A program made the position numbers and the translations under genes. Of a stretch of DNA of 16,484 nt, positions 8,167 to 14,945 are shown piece after piece. Under the pieces are notes generated by a model, which did no database searches, was not told the origin of the DNA, and saw nothing but the letters and a program-made list of their open reading frames with translations. The DNA lies in assembly GCA_005889025.1 (NCBI GenBank), contig VBCZ01000053.1, positions 1 through 16,484 of the forward strand, given 5' to 3'. The stretch is from Betaproteobacteria bacterium (GTDB taxonomy: Bacteria > Pseudomonadota > Gammaproteobacteria > Burkholderiales > Casimicrobiaceae). Numbering within the stretch: the first letter of the stretch is position 1; every line of letters starts with the position of its first letter.

Positions 8167-9727
8167 CGATCGGCTCGGCGTGCGCGTTGCCGGTGCGTGG
8201 CTCGGCGCCGAAGGGCCGGCTCATGAGCAGGCCGACTTCCTCGACGTTGGTCTCGTGCGTGGGCTTCGGTGGAGAGAGACGGCCGCGTGCGATCACCGCG
8301 ATCGCATCGCAGACCTCGAAGAGCTCTTCGAGCTCCTCCGACACGACCAGCACGGCCACGCCTTCGTCGCGAAGGTCGATCAACGCCTGGCGAATCAGCG
8401 CCGACGCACCGATGTCGACGCCCCAGGTTGGCTGCGCCGCAATCAATACGCGCGGCCCTTGCAGCACTTCGCGTCCGACAATGAACTTCTGCAGATTGCC
8501 GCCGGACAGGCTGCGAGCGGCGGCGTAAGCGCCGGCGGCCTTGACTTGGAATTGCCCGATCACCGCTCGCGCGTATGCGCGAGCCGCATCGAGGCGCACG
8601 AATCCGCGGTGCGTCATGCCTTGCCGGTGCGCGGTCAACAGCGCGTTTTCCACCAGCGACATTTCGGGCACCGCGCCCCGGCCCAACCGCTCTTCGGGCA
8701 CGAAGGCAAGGCCGAGAGCGCGCCGTTGTGCGGCATCGAGACGTCCAGCAGCGACGCCGTTGAGCTCGATCGCCGCGGGATCGTCGACCGGCCGCTCGCC
8801 CGACAGCGCGGCGAGCAGCTCTGTCTGGCCGTTGCCGGACACACCCGCGATGCCCACGATCTGGCCACTTCGAACAGCAAGCTCGACATCGACCAGATCG
8901 GTGCCGAAAGGATCGTCGGCCTTGAGCGAAAGCCGCTTGACGAGCAGCGCGCCGTCGCCGCGCTGGCTCGTTTGCCGGTGCCGGGGATGCGGCAGATCGG
9001 CGCCTGTCATCATCCGCGCCAGGCTCGACGGACTCTCGGTCCTCGGATCGCAGGTGCCGCTGACGCGTCCCGAGCGAAGCACGGTCGCACGCTCGCAAAG
9101 CGCGCGGATCTCGTCGAGCTTGTGGCTGATGTAGAGAATGCTGCAGCCTTCGCTCTTGAGCCGGCGCAGGGTCTCGAACAGCTTGTCCACGGCCTGCGGC
9201 GTCAGCACCGACGTCGGCTCGTCCATGATCAAGAGACGCGGCTTCTGCAGCAGGCAGCGCACGATTTCCACGCGCTGGCGTTCACCCGCGGACAGCGAGT
9301 GAACGCGGCGGCGCGGCTCGACGGCCAAGCCGTAGCGCGCGGAAACTTCGCTGATTCGCGCATCGAGTCCATGTTTCGCCTCGCTGGCATCGAGCGCAAG
9401 CGCGATGTTGTCGCCGACGGTAAGCGATTCGAACAGCGAGAAATGCTGGAACACCATGCCGATGCCGAGCGCGCGTGCGTCGCCTGGATTGGCAATGGTC
9501 ACAAGCTCCCCGTCCCAGCGAATCGTCCCGGCATCTGGCTTGACGACGCCGTAGATGATTTTCATCAGCGTCGATTTGCCGGCGCCATTTTCGCCAAGCA
9601 CCGCGTGGATCTCTCCGGGCATGACGCAAAGATCGATGCGGTCGTTGGCGACGACGCCGGGATAGGCCTTGGCGATGCCGGAGAGTTGCAGGCGCGGGCG
9701 CGTGAGGGCCACGGGTGGCGCACTCAT
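8156..9727 (-). CDS. ABC transporter ATP-binding protein with two ABC domains (BMP-type importer)
   Basis: A 523-residue fused double ATPase of the RbsA/NupO type, powering the two permeases encoded after it. Domain 1 is complete: Walker A GENGAGKST (residues about 45-53), Q-loop VFQH (about 92-95), signature LSAGERQRVE (about 145-154), Walker B LLIMDEPTS (about 165-173) and switch His in ISHK (about 200-203). Domain 2 is degenerate as usual in this family: GVSGNGQTE (about 295-303) lacks the Walker A lysine, the signature is LSGGNLQK (about 407-414), and the Walker B position reads AAQPTWGVD (about 430-438) with Gln and Pro in place of the usual Asp-Glu/Glu-Pro. Hydrolysis probably occurs mainly at one composite site. 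It is the first gene of the minus-strand unit; no good ribosome site precedes the ATG at 9727, and an inverted repeat lies 25 nt upstream. Confidence 0.92.
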   Translation of the reverse strand: MSAPPVALTRPRLQLSGIAKAYPGVVANDRIDLCVMPGEIHAVLGENGAGKSTLMKIIYGVVKPDAGTIRWDGELVTIANPGDARALGIGMVFQHFSLFESLTVGDNIALALDASEAKHGLDARISEVSARYGLAVEPRRRVHSLSAGERQRVEIVRCLLQKPRLLIMDEPTSVLTPQAVDKLFETLRRLKSEGCSILYISHKLDEIRALCERATVLRSGRVSGTCDPRTESPSSLARMMTGADLPHPRHRQTSQRGDGALLVKRLSLKADDPFGTDLVDVELAVRSGQIVGIAGVSGNGQTELLAALSGERPVDDPAAIELNGVAAGRLDAAQRRALGLAFVPEERLGRGAVPEMSLVENALLTAHRQGMTHRGFVRLDAARAYARAVIGQFQVKAAGAYAAARSLSGGNLQKFIVGREVLQGPRVLIAAQPTWGVDIGASALIRQALIDLRDEGVAVLVVSEELEELFEVCDAIAVIARGRLSPPKPTHETNVEEVGLLMSRPFGAEPRTGNAHAEPIDAP

Positions 9728-9752
9728 CGGTCGGTCGCGCGGACAAGAACTC

Positions 9753-9782
9753 GCGCAGGGGTCGTGCTTTGACCCCGTGCGC
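9753..9782. repeat. Inverted repeat / hairpin in the leader of the ABC importer unit
   Basis: GCGCAGGGGTC pairs with GACCCC-TGCGC across a 7-nt loop, with one bulged G: an 11-bp GC-rich stem, 25 nt before the ATPase ATG. No run of T follows it on either strand, so it is not a standard intrinsic terminator. It could be an operator or an RNA structure that affects translation of the first gene. Confidence 0.55.
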
Positions 9783-9927
9783 TGCTGAACATGCCGTCCG
9801 CTTTATTTCTTGCTGGCCGCTCGAGAAATGTCGGCAAGGAGCTTATCGGTGCCTTTGGCGCGCACAAGTATGTCGACCGCCGTAATGTCTATCTCCTAAA
9901 GGCGTTGAAGCCACCGGTTCCGCGTTC

Positions 9928-9933
9928 ATTATA
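9928..9933 (-). promoter_or_regulatory. Candidate -10 box for the minus-strand ABC importer unit
   Basis: Exact TATAAT on the minus strand in otherwise GC-rich DNA, with no recognisable -35 at 16-18 nt spacing, so it would need an activator. If used, the transcript would have a leader of about 190 nt containing the AGGAG-led short frame and the inverted repeat. The evidence is the hexamer alone. Confidence 0.3.
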
Positions 9934-9971
9934 TTCCTGCTCCCCCGCGGGTAGGGCGCGCGATGCCTTGC

Positions 9972-9980
9972 TGGTATAGT
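9972..9980 (+). promoter_or_regulatory. Candidate extended -10 promoter for cydA
   Basis: TGGTATAGT matches the extended -10 form (TG-n-TATAAT with one mismatch). It would start transcription about 20-30 nt before the cydA start. The -35 position (about 9952) is poor, as is common for extended -10 promoters. Confidence 0.35.
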
Positions 9981-10015
9981 GAAACGGGCGAGATTGTGCG
10001 GAGAGAAGGGTGGGG

Positions 10016-11398
10016 ATGCTCGACGCGCTCCTGCTGTCGCGGTTGCAGTTCGTCTGGGTTATCGCCCTGCATATTCTGCTGCCCGCATTCACCGTCGGGC
10101 TCGCTTCCTACATCGCGGTACTCGAAATCCTGCATCTCGCGACCGCGCGGGCGATATTCCTGCGGCTGTCGCAGTTCTGGCTGAAGATATTTGCCGTGTC
10201 GTTCGGCATGGGTGTGGTTTCTGGCATCGTGATGCCGTTCCAGCTCGGGACGAACTGGAGCCGGTATGCGGACGCAACCGCCGATGTCCTCGGGCCGTTG
10301 ATGACCTACGAGGGTCTCACGGCGTTCTTCCTCGAGGCGGGCTTTCTCGGCGTGCTGCTCTTCGGGCGCAATCGCGTGCCGGCGTGGCTGCATGTGTTTG
10401 CGGCGGTGATGGTGGCGGCGGGCACACTGTTCTCAACCTTCTGGATCCTTTCGGCCAATAGCTGGATGCAGACGCCGGCGGGATACACCATCGTCGACGG
10501 ACGCTTCTTTCCGGCGGATTGGTTCGCGGTGATCTTCAACCCGTCCTTTCCGTACCGGCTCATGCATACCACGGTGGCGTTCTATATCACCACCGCGCTG
10601 GTCTGCGCGGGTGTCGCCGCGTATCACTTGCGCGCCGGCCGCTTTCGCGACGAAGGAACGACCACGCTCAAGATGGCGTTCGGCTTATTGACCGTATTGG
10701 TCCCGTTGCAAGTGGTGATCGGCGACCAGCACGGGCTCAATACGCACGAGCACCAGCCAGCGAAGCTCGCCGCTATCGAGGCGAACTGGGAAACGCAGAG
10801 CCGCATGCCGCTGTTGCTGTTCGCCTGGCCGGACGAGCGCGCCGAAGCCAACCGGTTTGAAGTCGGGATACCTGCCCTGGGCTCGGTGATCATCGCCCAC
10901 GACGCCGAAGGCGTGATCAAAGGTCTCAAGGAATGGAAGCCCGAGGATCGTCCGCCGGTGGCCCTTCCCTTCTTTTCGTTCCGTCTGATGGTCGGCATCG
11001 GCTTAGCGCTGCTTGCGCTGGTCGTGTGCAGCTGGTGGATCTGGTGGCGCGGAACCTTGGCGAGCTCGCGCTGGTTTCTCAAGCTCTGCATGCTCACGTC
11101 GCCGCTGGGTTTTGTCGCAGTGATCGCAGGATGGGTGACGACCGAGACGGGACGGCAGCCATGGGTAGTCTACGGCCTGATGCGCACCCGCGATGCGGTC
11201 ACGCCATCGCTGGCGGGAGGCGACGTCCTCGCGTCACTTGCGATTTATGTCGTCGCGTACATCGCGATCTTCGGCGCCGGCGGCTATTTCATGGTGCGGT
11301 TCCTCCGAGTCGGACCGGTCGAAAGGGCGGTCGCAGCGGAACGCCGCGTGACGGCAACGCCGGCGCGGCCGCTGTCGGCAGCGATGGAAGGCGAGTAG
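10016..11398 (+). CDS. cydA: Cytochrome bd-type quinol oxidase subunit I (CIO type)
   Basis: A membrane protein of 460 residues with about nine helices that oxidises quinol and reduces oxygen with hemes b558, b595 and d. Counting from the ATG, conserved residues fall near their E. coli CydA positions: His19 in ALHILLPAF, Glu99 and Glu107 in YEGLTAFFLEAG, a heme b558 His at 184 in PYRLMHTT and Met389 in WVVYGLMRTRDA. The quinol loop GDQHGLNTHEHQPAK keeps the Lys and Glu, but the loop is short; with the total length this points to the cyanide-insensitive (CioA) group rather than long-loop CydA. ATG 10016 is preferred, with AGAAGG 6 nt ahead; an in-frame GTG at 10010 with GGAG 6 nt ahead is the alternative. 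Subunit II follows after 6 nt. Confidence 0.92.
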   Translation: MLDALLLSRLQFVWVIALHILLPAFTVGLASYIAVLEILHLATARAIFLRLSQFWLKIFAVSFGMGVVSGIVMPFQLGTNWSRYADATADVLGPLMTYEGLTAFFLEAGFLGVLLFGRNRVPAWLHVFAAVMVAAGTLFSTFWILSANSWMQTPAGYTIVDGRFFPADWFAVIFNPSFPYRLMHTTVAFYITTALVCAGVAAYHLRAGRFRDEGTTTLKMAFGLLTVLVPLQVVIGDQHGLNTHEHQPAKLAAIEANWETQSRMPLLLFAWPDERAEANRFEVGIPALGSVIIAHDAEGVIKGLKEWKPEDRPPVALPFFSFRLMVGIGLALLALVVCSWWIWWRGTLASSRWFLKLCMLTSPLGFVAVIAGWVTTETGRQPWVVYGLMRTRDAVTPSLAGGDVLASLAIYVVAYIAIFGAGGYFMVRFLRVGPVERAVAAERRVTATPARPLSAAMEGE

Positions 11399-11404
11399 AA
11401 GAAC

Positions 11405-12238
11405 GTGGCACTCGACCTCGTTCCGCTGTGGGCCGGCATCCTCGCCTTCGGCGTATTCATGTACGTCCTTCTCGACGGCTTCGATCTGGGCGTGGGGATC
11501 CTCGCCCCGTTCGCGCCGGACGACGCCGGCCGCGACGCCATGATGGATTCAGTCGCCCCGATCTGGGACGGCAACGAAACGTGGCTTGTGCTGGGAGGGT
11601 TCGCGCTGCTGTCGGCGTTTCCGCTGGCGTTCGCGATCATCATACCCGCGGTCTATTTTCCGATTCTGTTCATGCTGGTCGGGCTCGTGTTTCGCGGCGT
11701 AGCATTCGAGTTCCGCCACCTGTCCCGGCATCGCAAGATGTGGGACCGTTCGTTTCACCTGGGTTCGGTCGTCGCGACTTTTGCGCAAGGGGTTGTGCTT
11801 GGCACGTACGTGCAGGGCATTCCCATCGCGGGACGGCATTTCAACGGTGGCAGCTTCGAATGGATGACGCCGTTCGCGCTGCTTACGGGCGTGGGGCTCA
11901 TCGCGGGCTATGCGCTGATCGGCGCGTGCTGGCTGGTGATGAAAACGGAAGGCGAGCTGCAGGCGTGGGCTCGCAAGAAAGCCATCCTTCTGACGTTTGG
12001 CGTTGCCGCGTTTATCGGCATGGTGAGCCTGTGGACGCCGTTCATCCAGCCGCAGATCTTTCGCCGCTGGTTCGACTGGCCCAATTTTCTGCTGCTCTCT
12101 CCGGTCCCGCTGGTCACGCTGGCGCTGTTTGTCTTGCTGTTGCGATCGCTCAAATCCGGGAGGGACGCAGTGCCGTTCCTCGCTGCGCTGGGACTCTTCG
12201 TCATGTGCTACCTGGGTTTGGGAATCAGCATTCTCTGA
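11405..12238 (+). CDS. cydB: Cytochrome bd-type quinol oxidase subunit II, C-terminally disrupted
   Basis: Starts at GTG 11405 with an AGAAG just upstream, 6 nt after cydA. The first 277 residues are typical CydB/CioB: LLDGFDLGVG (about 22-31), WDGNETWLVLGG (about 54-65), RGVAFEFR (about 97-104) and a run of hydrophobic segments. The frame ends abruptly at LGLGISIL followed by TGA. Family members of about 335 residues continue with a WPxxxPPSxxIW-type segment and one last helix ending in YTAWxYWVFRGKV. That last helix is present but in another frame from 12238. The middle segment of about 21-23 codons is missing, and the frame change implies a net loss of 1 mod 3, so about 64-70 nt. The encoded protein would lack the final helix; function is doubtful unless the two parts are made separately. 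Confidence 0.85.
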   Translation: MALDLVPLWAGILAFGVFMYVLLDGFDLGVGILAPFAPDDAGRDAMMDSVAPIWDGNETWLVLGGFALLSAFPLAFAIIIPAVYFPILFMLVGLVFRGVAFEFRHLSRHRKMWDRSFHLGSVVATFAQGVVLGTYVQGIPIAGRHFNGGSFEWMTPFALLTGVGLIAGYALIGACWLVMKTEGELQAWARKKAILLTFGVAAFIGMVSLWTPFIQPQIFRRWFDWPNFLLLSPVPLVTLALFVLLLRSLKSGRDAVPFLAALGLFVMCYLGLGISIL

Positions 12239-12339
12239 TGGTGGGGACGCTTTTCCTGCTGCCGATCATCCTCATGTACACCGCGTGGTCGTATTGGGTT
12301 TTTCGCGGCAAGGTTAAGGCCGGCTCGGGCTACCACTAG
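12238..12339 (+). pseudogene. cydB: Detached C-terminal helix of CydB
   Basis: A 33-codon frame, starting at an ATG that shares its A with the TGA ending the main cydB frame (TGATG), encodes LFLLPIILMYTAWSYWVFR and a GKVKAGSGYH tail. This is the last helix and tail of CioB/CydB proteins. It is in frame 1 while the rest of cydB is in frame 2. Codons just before the ATG in this frame (H-S-L) fit the end of the missing segment, placing the deletion junction near 12230-12238. It is too short and too CydB-like to be a CydX-type accessory peptide, though TGATG reinitiation could express it. Confidence 0.8.
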
Positions 12340-12478
12340 GAGTGAGGCGTCGACGTCCTTCCACGGTTACTGACACTCTCCTTCGAGACTTCATCGACAG
12401 TGCGTCCGCGCGTGCTAAACTTGCCGCCGCGCAGCTGGGACGCCTGCACCGAAGCTGCTGCGGACCTCGTTTTTACCC

Positions 12479-13360
12479 GTGGGGACTACGATTCGACTGC
12501 GCACTGCACTTTGGCATGTTTGCGTCGCGATGTGCATATTGCTCGCTGCGACGCCTACATTCGCGGAGACTTCGCGAACGCTCGACCGCATTCGCGCGGA
12601 CGGCGTGATCCACCTCGGCTATCGGTCGGGCGCCGCGCCGTTTTCCTTCAAGGAGCGTGACGGCAGCGTACGCGGATACAGCGTCGAGCTATGCACTCGC
12701 GTGGCTTCGGCGATCCAGAAGCAGCTTCGATTATCGAAGCTTGCGCTGGACTGGACCCCGCTGGATGCCGAGGATCGGCTCGACGCCGTTGCCAAGGGTC
12801 GCGTAGACATCGAATGTGGAACGACGACGATTTCGCTGTCGCGGATGGAGCGCGTTGATTTCAGCGTACCGATTTTCGTCGACGGCGCGACCGTCGTCGG
12901 CAACATCAATTCGAAGCTCGGCCAGCTCTCCGACCTGACTGGAAAAAAAATCGCTGTGATTCCCGGTACGACGACCGAGACCGCGCTCAAAGGCATGCTC
13001 GCCAACCTGCCGGCGAAAGCCGAGATCGTTCCGGTCCGAAGCGGCGCGGAGGGCGTCGCACAGGTCATCCGCGCCAGGGTCGACGCCTATGCCGGCGATC
13101 GCATTGTGCTCATTTCGCTGCGCGATGCGAGCGCGGAGCGCGACCGCCTGCAATTGCTCGATAGTGATTTTTCCTACGAGCCGTACGCGCTGGCGGTCGG
13201 GCGAGACGACCCCGACTTCCGTCTGGCGGTGAATCGCGCGCTTGTCGAGCTCTATCGGAGCGGCGAAATCGACATGATCTTTTATCGTTGGCTGGGCGGC
13301 CTTGGCCGTCCCGGCCCGCTGCTGCATTCGATGTTCTATCTCAACACGCTGCCGGAATGA
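12479..13360 (+). CDS. Family-3 extracellular solute-binding protein (amino-acid-type)
   Basis: A 293-residue periplasmic binding protein of the SBP_bac_3 (PBPb) family. A signal peptide ends in ATPTFA with cleavage after about residue 29. The mature protein shows IRADGVIHLGYRSGAAPFSF (lobe 1 opening, about 38-57), RGYSVELC (about 65-72) and the GTTTISLSRMERVDFSVPI block (about 114-132) that lines the amino-acid site in GltI/HisJ-like proteins; LTGKKIAVIPGTTTE begins lobe 2. Start: a stop in this frame at 12416-12418 leaves GTG 12479 as the best start, without a clear ribosome site. No amino-acid permease or ATPase is adjacent; instead its stop overlaps the next gene (ATGA), and the chain continues into the Mla-type genes. 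It may serve another transporter in trans or act in sensing. A weak TCGACA/TAAACT pair at 12394-12420 is a possible promoter. Confidence 0.88.
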   Translation: MGTTIRLRTALWHVCVAMCILLAATPTFAETSRTLDRIRADGVIHLGYRSGAAPFSFKERDGSVRGYSVELCTRVASAIQKQLRLSKLALDWTPLDAEDRLDAVAKGRVDIECGTTTISLSRMERVDFSVPIFVDGATVVGNINSKLGQLSDLTGKKIAVIPGTTTETALKGMLANLPAKAEIVPVRSGAEGVAQVIRARVDAYAGDRIVLISLRDASAERDRLQLLDSDFSYEPYALAVGRDDPDFRLAVNRALVELYRSGEIDMIFYRWLGGLGRPGPLLHSMFYLNTLPE

Positions 13361-13812
13361 ATCGCGTCATACGCTGTGCCCTCGTGTTCGCGCTCGCGCT
13401 CGCTGCGCCTTGGGCGACGGCGCAGGGACCGCGGGCCGCGGATGATTGCGACCGCTGCGGCAAGGTCGAATCGGTGCTTCCGGTCACAGGCCGCGACCCG
13501 TGGACACCGCTGGGCACGACAGCCGCAGGCGTCGCGGGCAGCAATCCCTCCGACAGCCCGAGCGGCAATCCCACCGGGGTGACGATGGTTCAGATCGGTA
13601 AGGGAATGACCAAGCAAGGCACGGTGCTACTCGGCTCCGCGGGCGGCGGCATGTACAAGACGCGTCCGGCGGAGCTCAACGCAAAACGCTGGGAAGTGGT
13701 CGTGCGCATGGACAGCGGCGAAAAGAGGTCGGTAACGCAATATTACGAGCCTATGTTGCACGAGGGCGACCGCGTGCGGGTGATGGGAACGCAGCTTGAG
13801 TTGGTGCAGTGA
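13357..13812 (+). CDS. Small exported protein, SlyB-like C-terminal domain, CxxC
   Basis: 151 residues. A signal peptide (hydrophobic residues about 6-20, ending WATAQ) precedes a mature protein with CDRCGKVESV (about 31-40), a Gly/Ser/Pro-rich middle (about 50-75), a short glycine-rich segment (LLGSAGGGMY, about 91-100) and a C-terminal strand-rich part: KRWEVVVRMDSGEKRSVTQY then GDRVRVMGTQLELV. That last part and the cysteine-bearing VESV segment resemble the SlyB/Pcp-like 17-kDa outer-membrane proteins; the usual glycine-zipper membrane segment is short or missing here. There is no lipobox cysteine at the predicted cleavage site, so it is probably periplasmic rather than a lipoprotein. The ATG overlaps the stop of the solute-binding protein (ATGA), which rules out the longer upstream start at 13288. 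The exact role is unknown. Confidence 0.75.
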   Translation: MNRVIRCALVFALALAAPWATAQGPRAADDCDRCGKVESVLPVTGRDPWTPLGTTAAGVAGSNPSDSPSGNPTGVTMVQIGKGMTKQGTVLLGSAGGGMYKTRPAELNAKRWEVVVRMDSGEKRSVTQYYEPMLHEGDRVRVMGTQLELVQ

Positions 13813-14157
13813 GCGCAGCCGCGACTGCGCGTGTGGCCACGCCGCCCGCGGCGACGCTGTCAGTCGTCGACACTGAAGGGGCGCGCGAGCTTCGCCTTGC
13901 CGGCAGGCTCGACGCGTACGCGATCGCCGGTGTATGGAGCGACTCGCGTGCCGCGCTTGCCGCCGCACCGGACCGGCGCGTCGTCGTCGACGCAAGCCGG
14001 GTCGACTACTGCGACGGAGGCGGGATCGCCATGCTGGTGGATCTGTTGCGCCAGCCGCGCCCACCCGAGGCGCCCGTGACGGTGCGCGGGCTCAAGCACG
14101 AATTCCAGACGCTCCTCGATCAGTTCCACGGAAGAACCCGCCGAGCGGCTTCACACG
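13809..14157 (+). pseudogene. STAS domain (MlaB-like), N-terminal half of a frame-shifted STAS-MlaE gene
   Basis: Starts at GTG 13809, overlapping the previous stop (GTGA). About 107 residues form a STAS domain: a strand at LSVVDTEGARELRLAGRLDA (about 17-36), the RVVVDASRVDYCDGGGIAMLVDLL core (about 57-80) and TVRGLKHEFQTLLDQF at the end. The usual Ser/Thr at the domain's phosphorylation turn is replaced (CDGGG). Family character stops at about 14129; the same frame stays open to 14690, but that stretch is only a shadow of MlaE. In the next frame, family-like sequence resumes (EEPAERLHTVEEIG). Many relatives have STAS fused to the N-terminus of MlaE, so one inserted base or two deleted bases at about 14127-14145 would explain the break. 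The end given is approximate. A naturally separate STAS protein is the alternative. Confidence 0.65.
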
Positions 14158-14940
14158 GTGGAAGAAATCGGCCGCGCGGCATTGATTGTCGGCCGCGATC
14201 TGCGGACTCAGATAATCTTTGTGGGGGAAACGGCCGCGGCGCTCTGGAACGCGACGAGATATCCGCAAAGCGTCCGCTGGAAGGATGTCTGGTACACCTG
14301 CGAGCAGGTCGGCGTCAACGCGCTGCCGATCGTGGCGCTGATCTCTTTCTTGCTGGGCATCATCCTGGCGTTCCAGTCGGCAGTTCCCATGCGCCAGTTC
14401 GGCGCGGAGATTTTCGTAGCCGACCTGATAGGCTTGTCGATCCTGCGCGAGCTGGGCCCTCTTATGACGGCGATCCTGCTTGCCGGACGCTCGGGCGCCG
14501 CGTTTGCGGCCGAGATCGGCACCATGAAGGTCAACGAGGAGCTAAACGCGCTCACGACCATGGGTCTCGATCCGGTGCGTTTTCTGGTAGTGACGCGCAT
14601 CCTCGCGGCGCTGCTGATGGTGCCGCTGCTCACGCTTTTCGCGGACATCATCGGCATCTTGGGCGGCGCGCTGACCATGCTCACTTTTAATATTCCCATC
14701 GCCGCGTTTTTGCACGAGATCGACAGCCTCGTCGACGTCAAGGACCTCCTAGCGGGCCTCGCCAAGACACCGGTCTTCGCCATTCTCATCGCCGGCATCG
14801 GGTGCCTGCGTGGCCTGCAGACCGAGCAAGGCGCCAGCGCCGTCGGCATTTCCGCAACGCGCGCGGTCGTCTCGGGCATTATCCTGCTCGTCGTCGTCGA
14901 CGGCATTTATGCGTTCGTCTACTATCTTCTCGACGTTTGA
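14158..14940 (+). CDS. mlaE: MlaE-type lipid ABC transporter permease
   Basis: From GTG 14158 it gives 260 residues, the length of stand-alone MlaE. Motifs: AGVNALP-like VGVNALPIVALISFLLG (residues about 51-67, first main helix), VPMRQFGAEIFVADL (about 76-90), ELGPLMTAILLAGRSGAAFA (about 98-117) and EIGTMKVNEELNAL (about 119-132), the coupling region conserved in MlaE/TrbE proteins. About five membrane helices. With MlaF, MlaD and a STAS protein it moves phospholipid across the inner membrane to maintain outer-membrane asymmetry. No ATG, GTG or TTG exists in this frame between the stop at 14079 and 14158, and the GTG has no clear ribosome site; this supports the idea that the original protein began in the STAS domain. 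The MlaF start follows 5 nt after the stop. Confidence 0.88.
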   Translation: MEEIGRAALIVGRDLRTQIIFVGETAAALWNATRYPQSVRWKDVWYTCEQVGVNALPIVALISFLLGIILAFQSAVPMRQFGAEIFVADLIGLSILRELGPLMTAILLAGRSGAAFAAEIGTMKVNEELNALTTMGLDPVRFLVVTRILAALLMVPLLTLFADIIGILGGALTMLTFNIPIAAFLHEIDSLVDVKDLLAGLAKTPVFAILIAGIGCLRGLQTEQGASAVGISATRAVVSGIILLVVVDGIYAFVYYLLDV

Positions 14941-14945
14941 CGACC

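Larger units (their letters stand above)
9728..10015. other. Divergent intergenic regulatory region between the ABC importer unit and cydA
   Basis: About 290 nt with no convincing gene. It holds, from left to right, an inverted repeat near the ATPase start, a short minus-strand reading frame of unclear status (9886 down to 9803), a perfect minus-strand TATAAT at 9933-9928, a weak plus-strand -35/-10 pair (TTGAAG 9905-9910, TTATAT 9929-9934), a small palindrome CCCGCGGG at 9944-9951 and an extended -10 at 9972-9980. A plus-strand frame of about 62 codons starting at 9791 looks random. No FNR-type TTGAT-N4-ATCAA box is visible. Confidence 0.6.

Noticed and set aside
9753..9782. Inverted repeat as an intrinsic terminator
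   Set aside because: No T-run on either side and it lies just before a gene start.
9791..9979. A 62-codon plus-strand frame in the divergent region
   Set aside because: No ribosome site, no recognisable motif, and it overlaps the candidate promoter elements.
9728..10015. Purine riboswitch or FNR/ANR box controlling the divergent genes
   Set aside because: No conserved riboswitch core and no TTGAT-N4-ATCAA-like site seen by eye.
10933..12339. A 468-codon plus-strand frame over cydA and cydB
   Set aside because: Only its last about 33-36 codons have protein character (the CydB C-terminal helix); the rest is a shadow of cydA and cydB.
12238..12339. The 33-codon frame as a CydX-type accessory peptide
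   Set aside because: Its sequence matches the C-terminal helix and tail of CydB itself, and the main cydB frame lacks exactly that part.
13809..14690. Reading the STAS frame as one 293-residue novel protein
   Set aside because: After about residue 107 the sequence turns Arg/Gly-rich and lies over mlaE, which has clear motifs in another frame.
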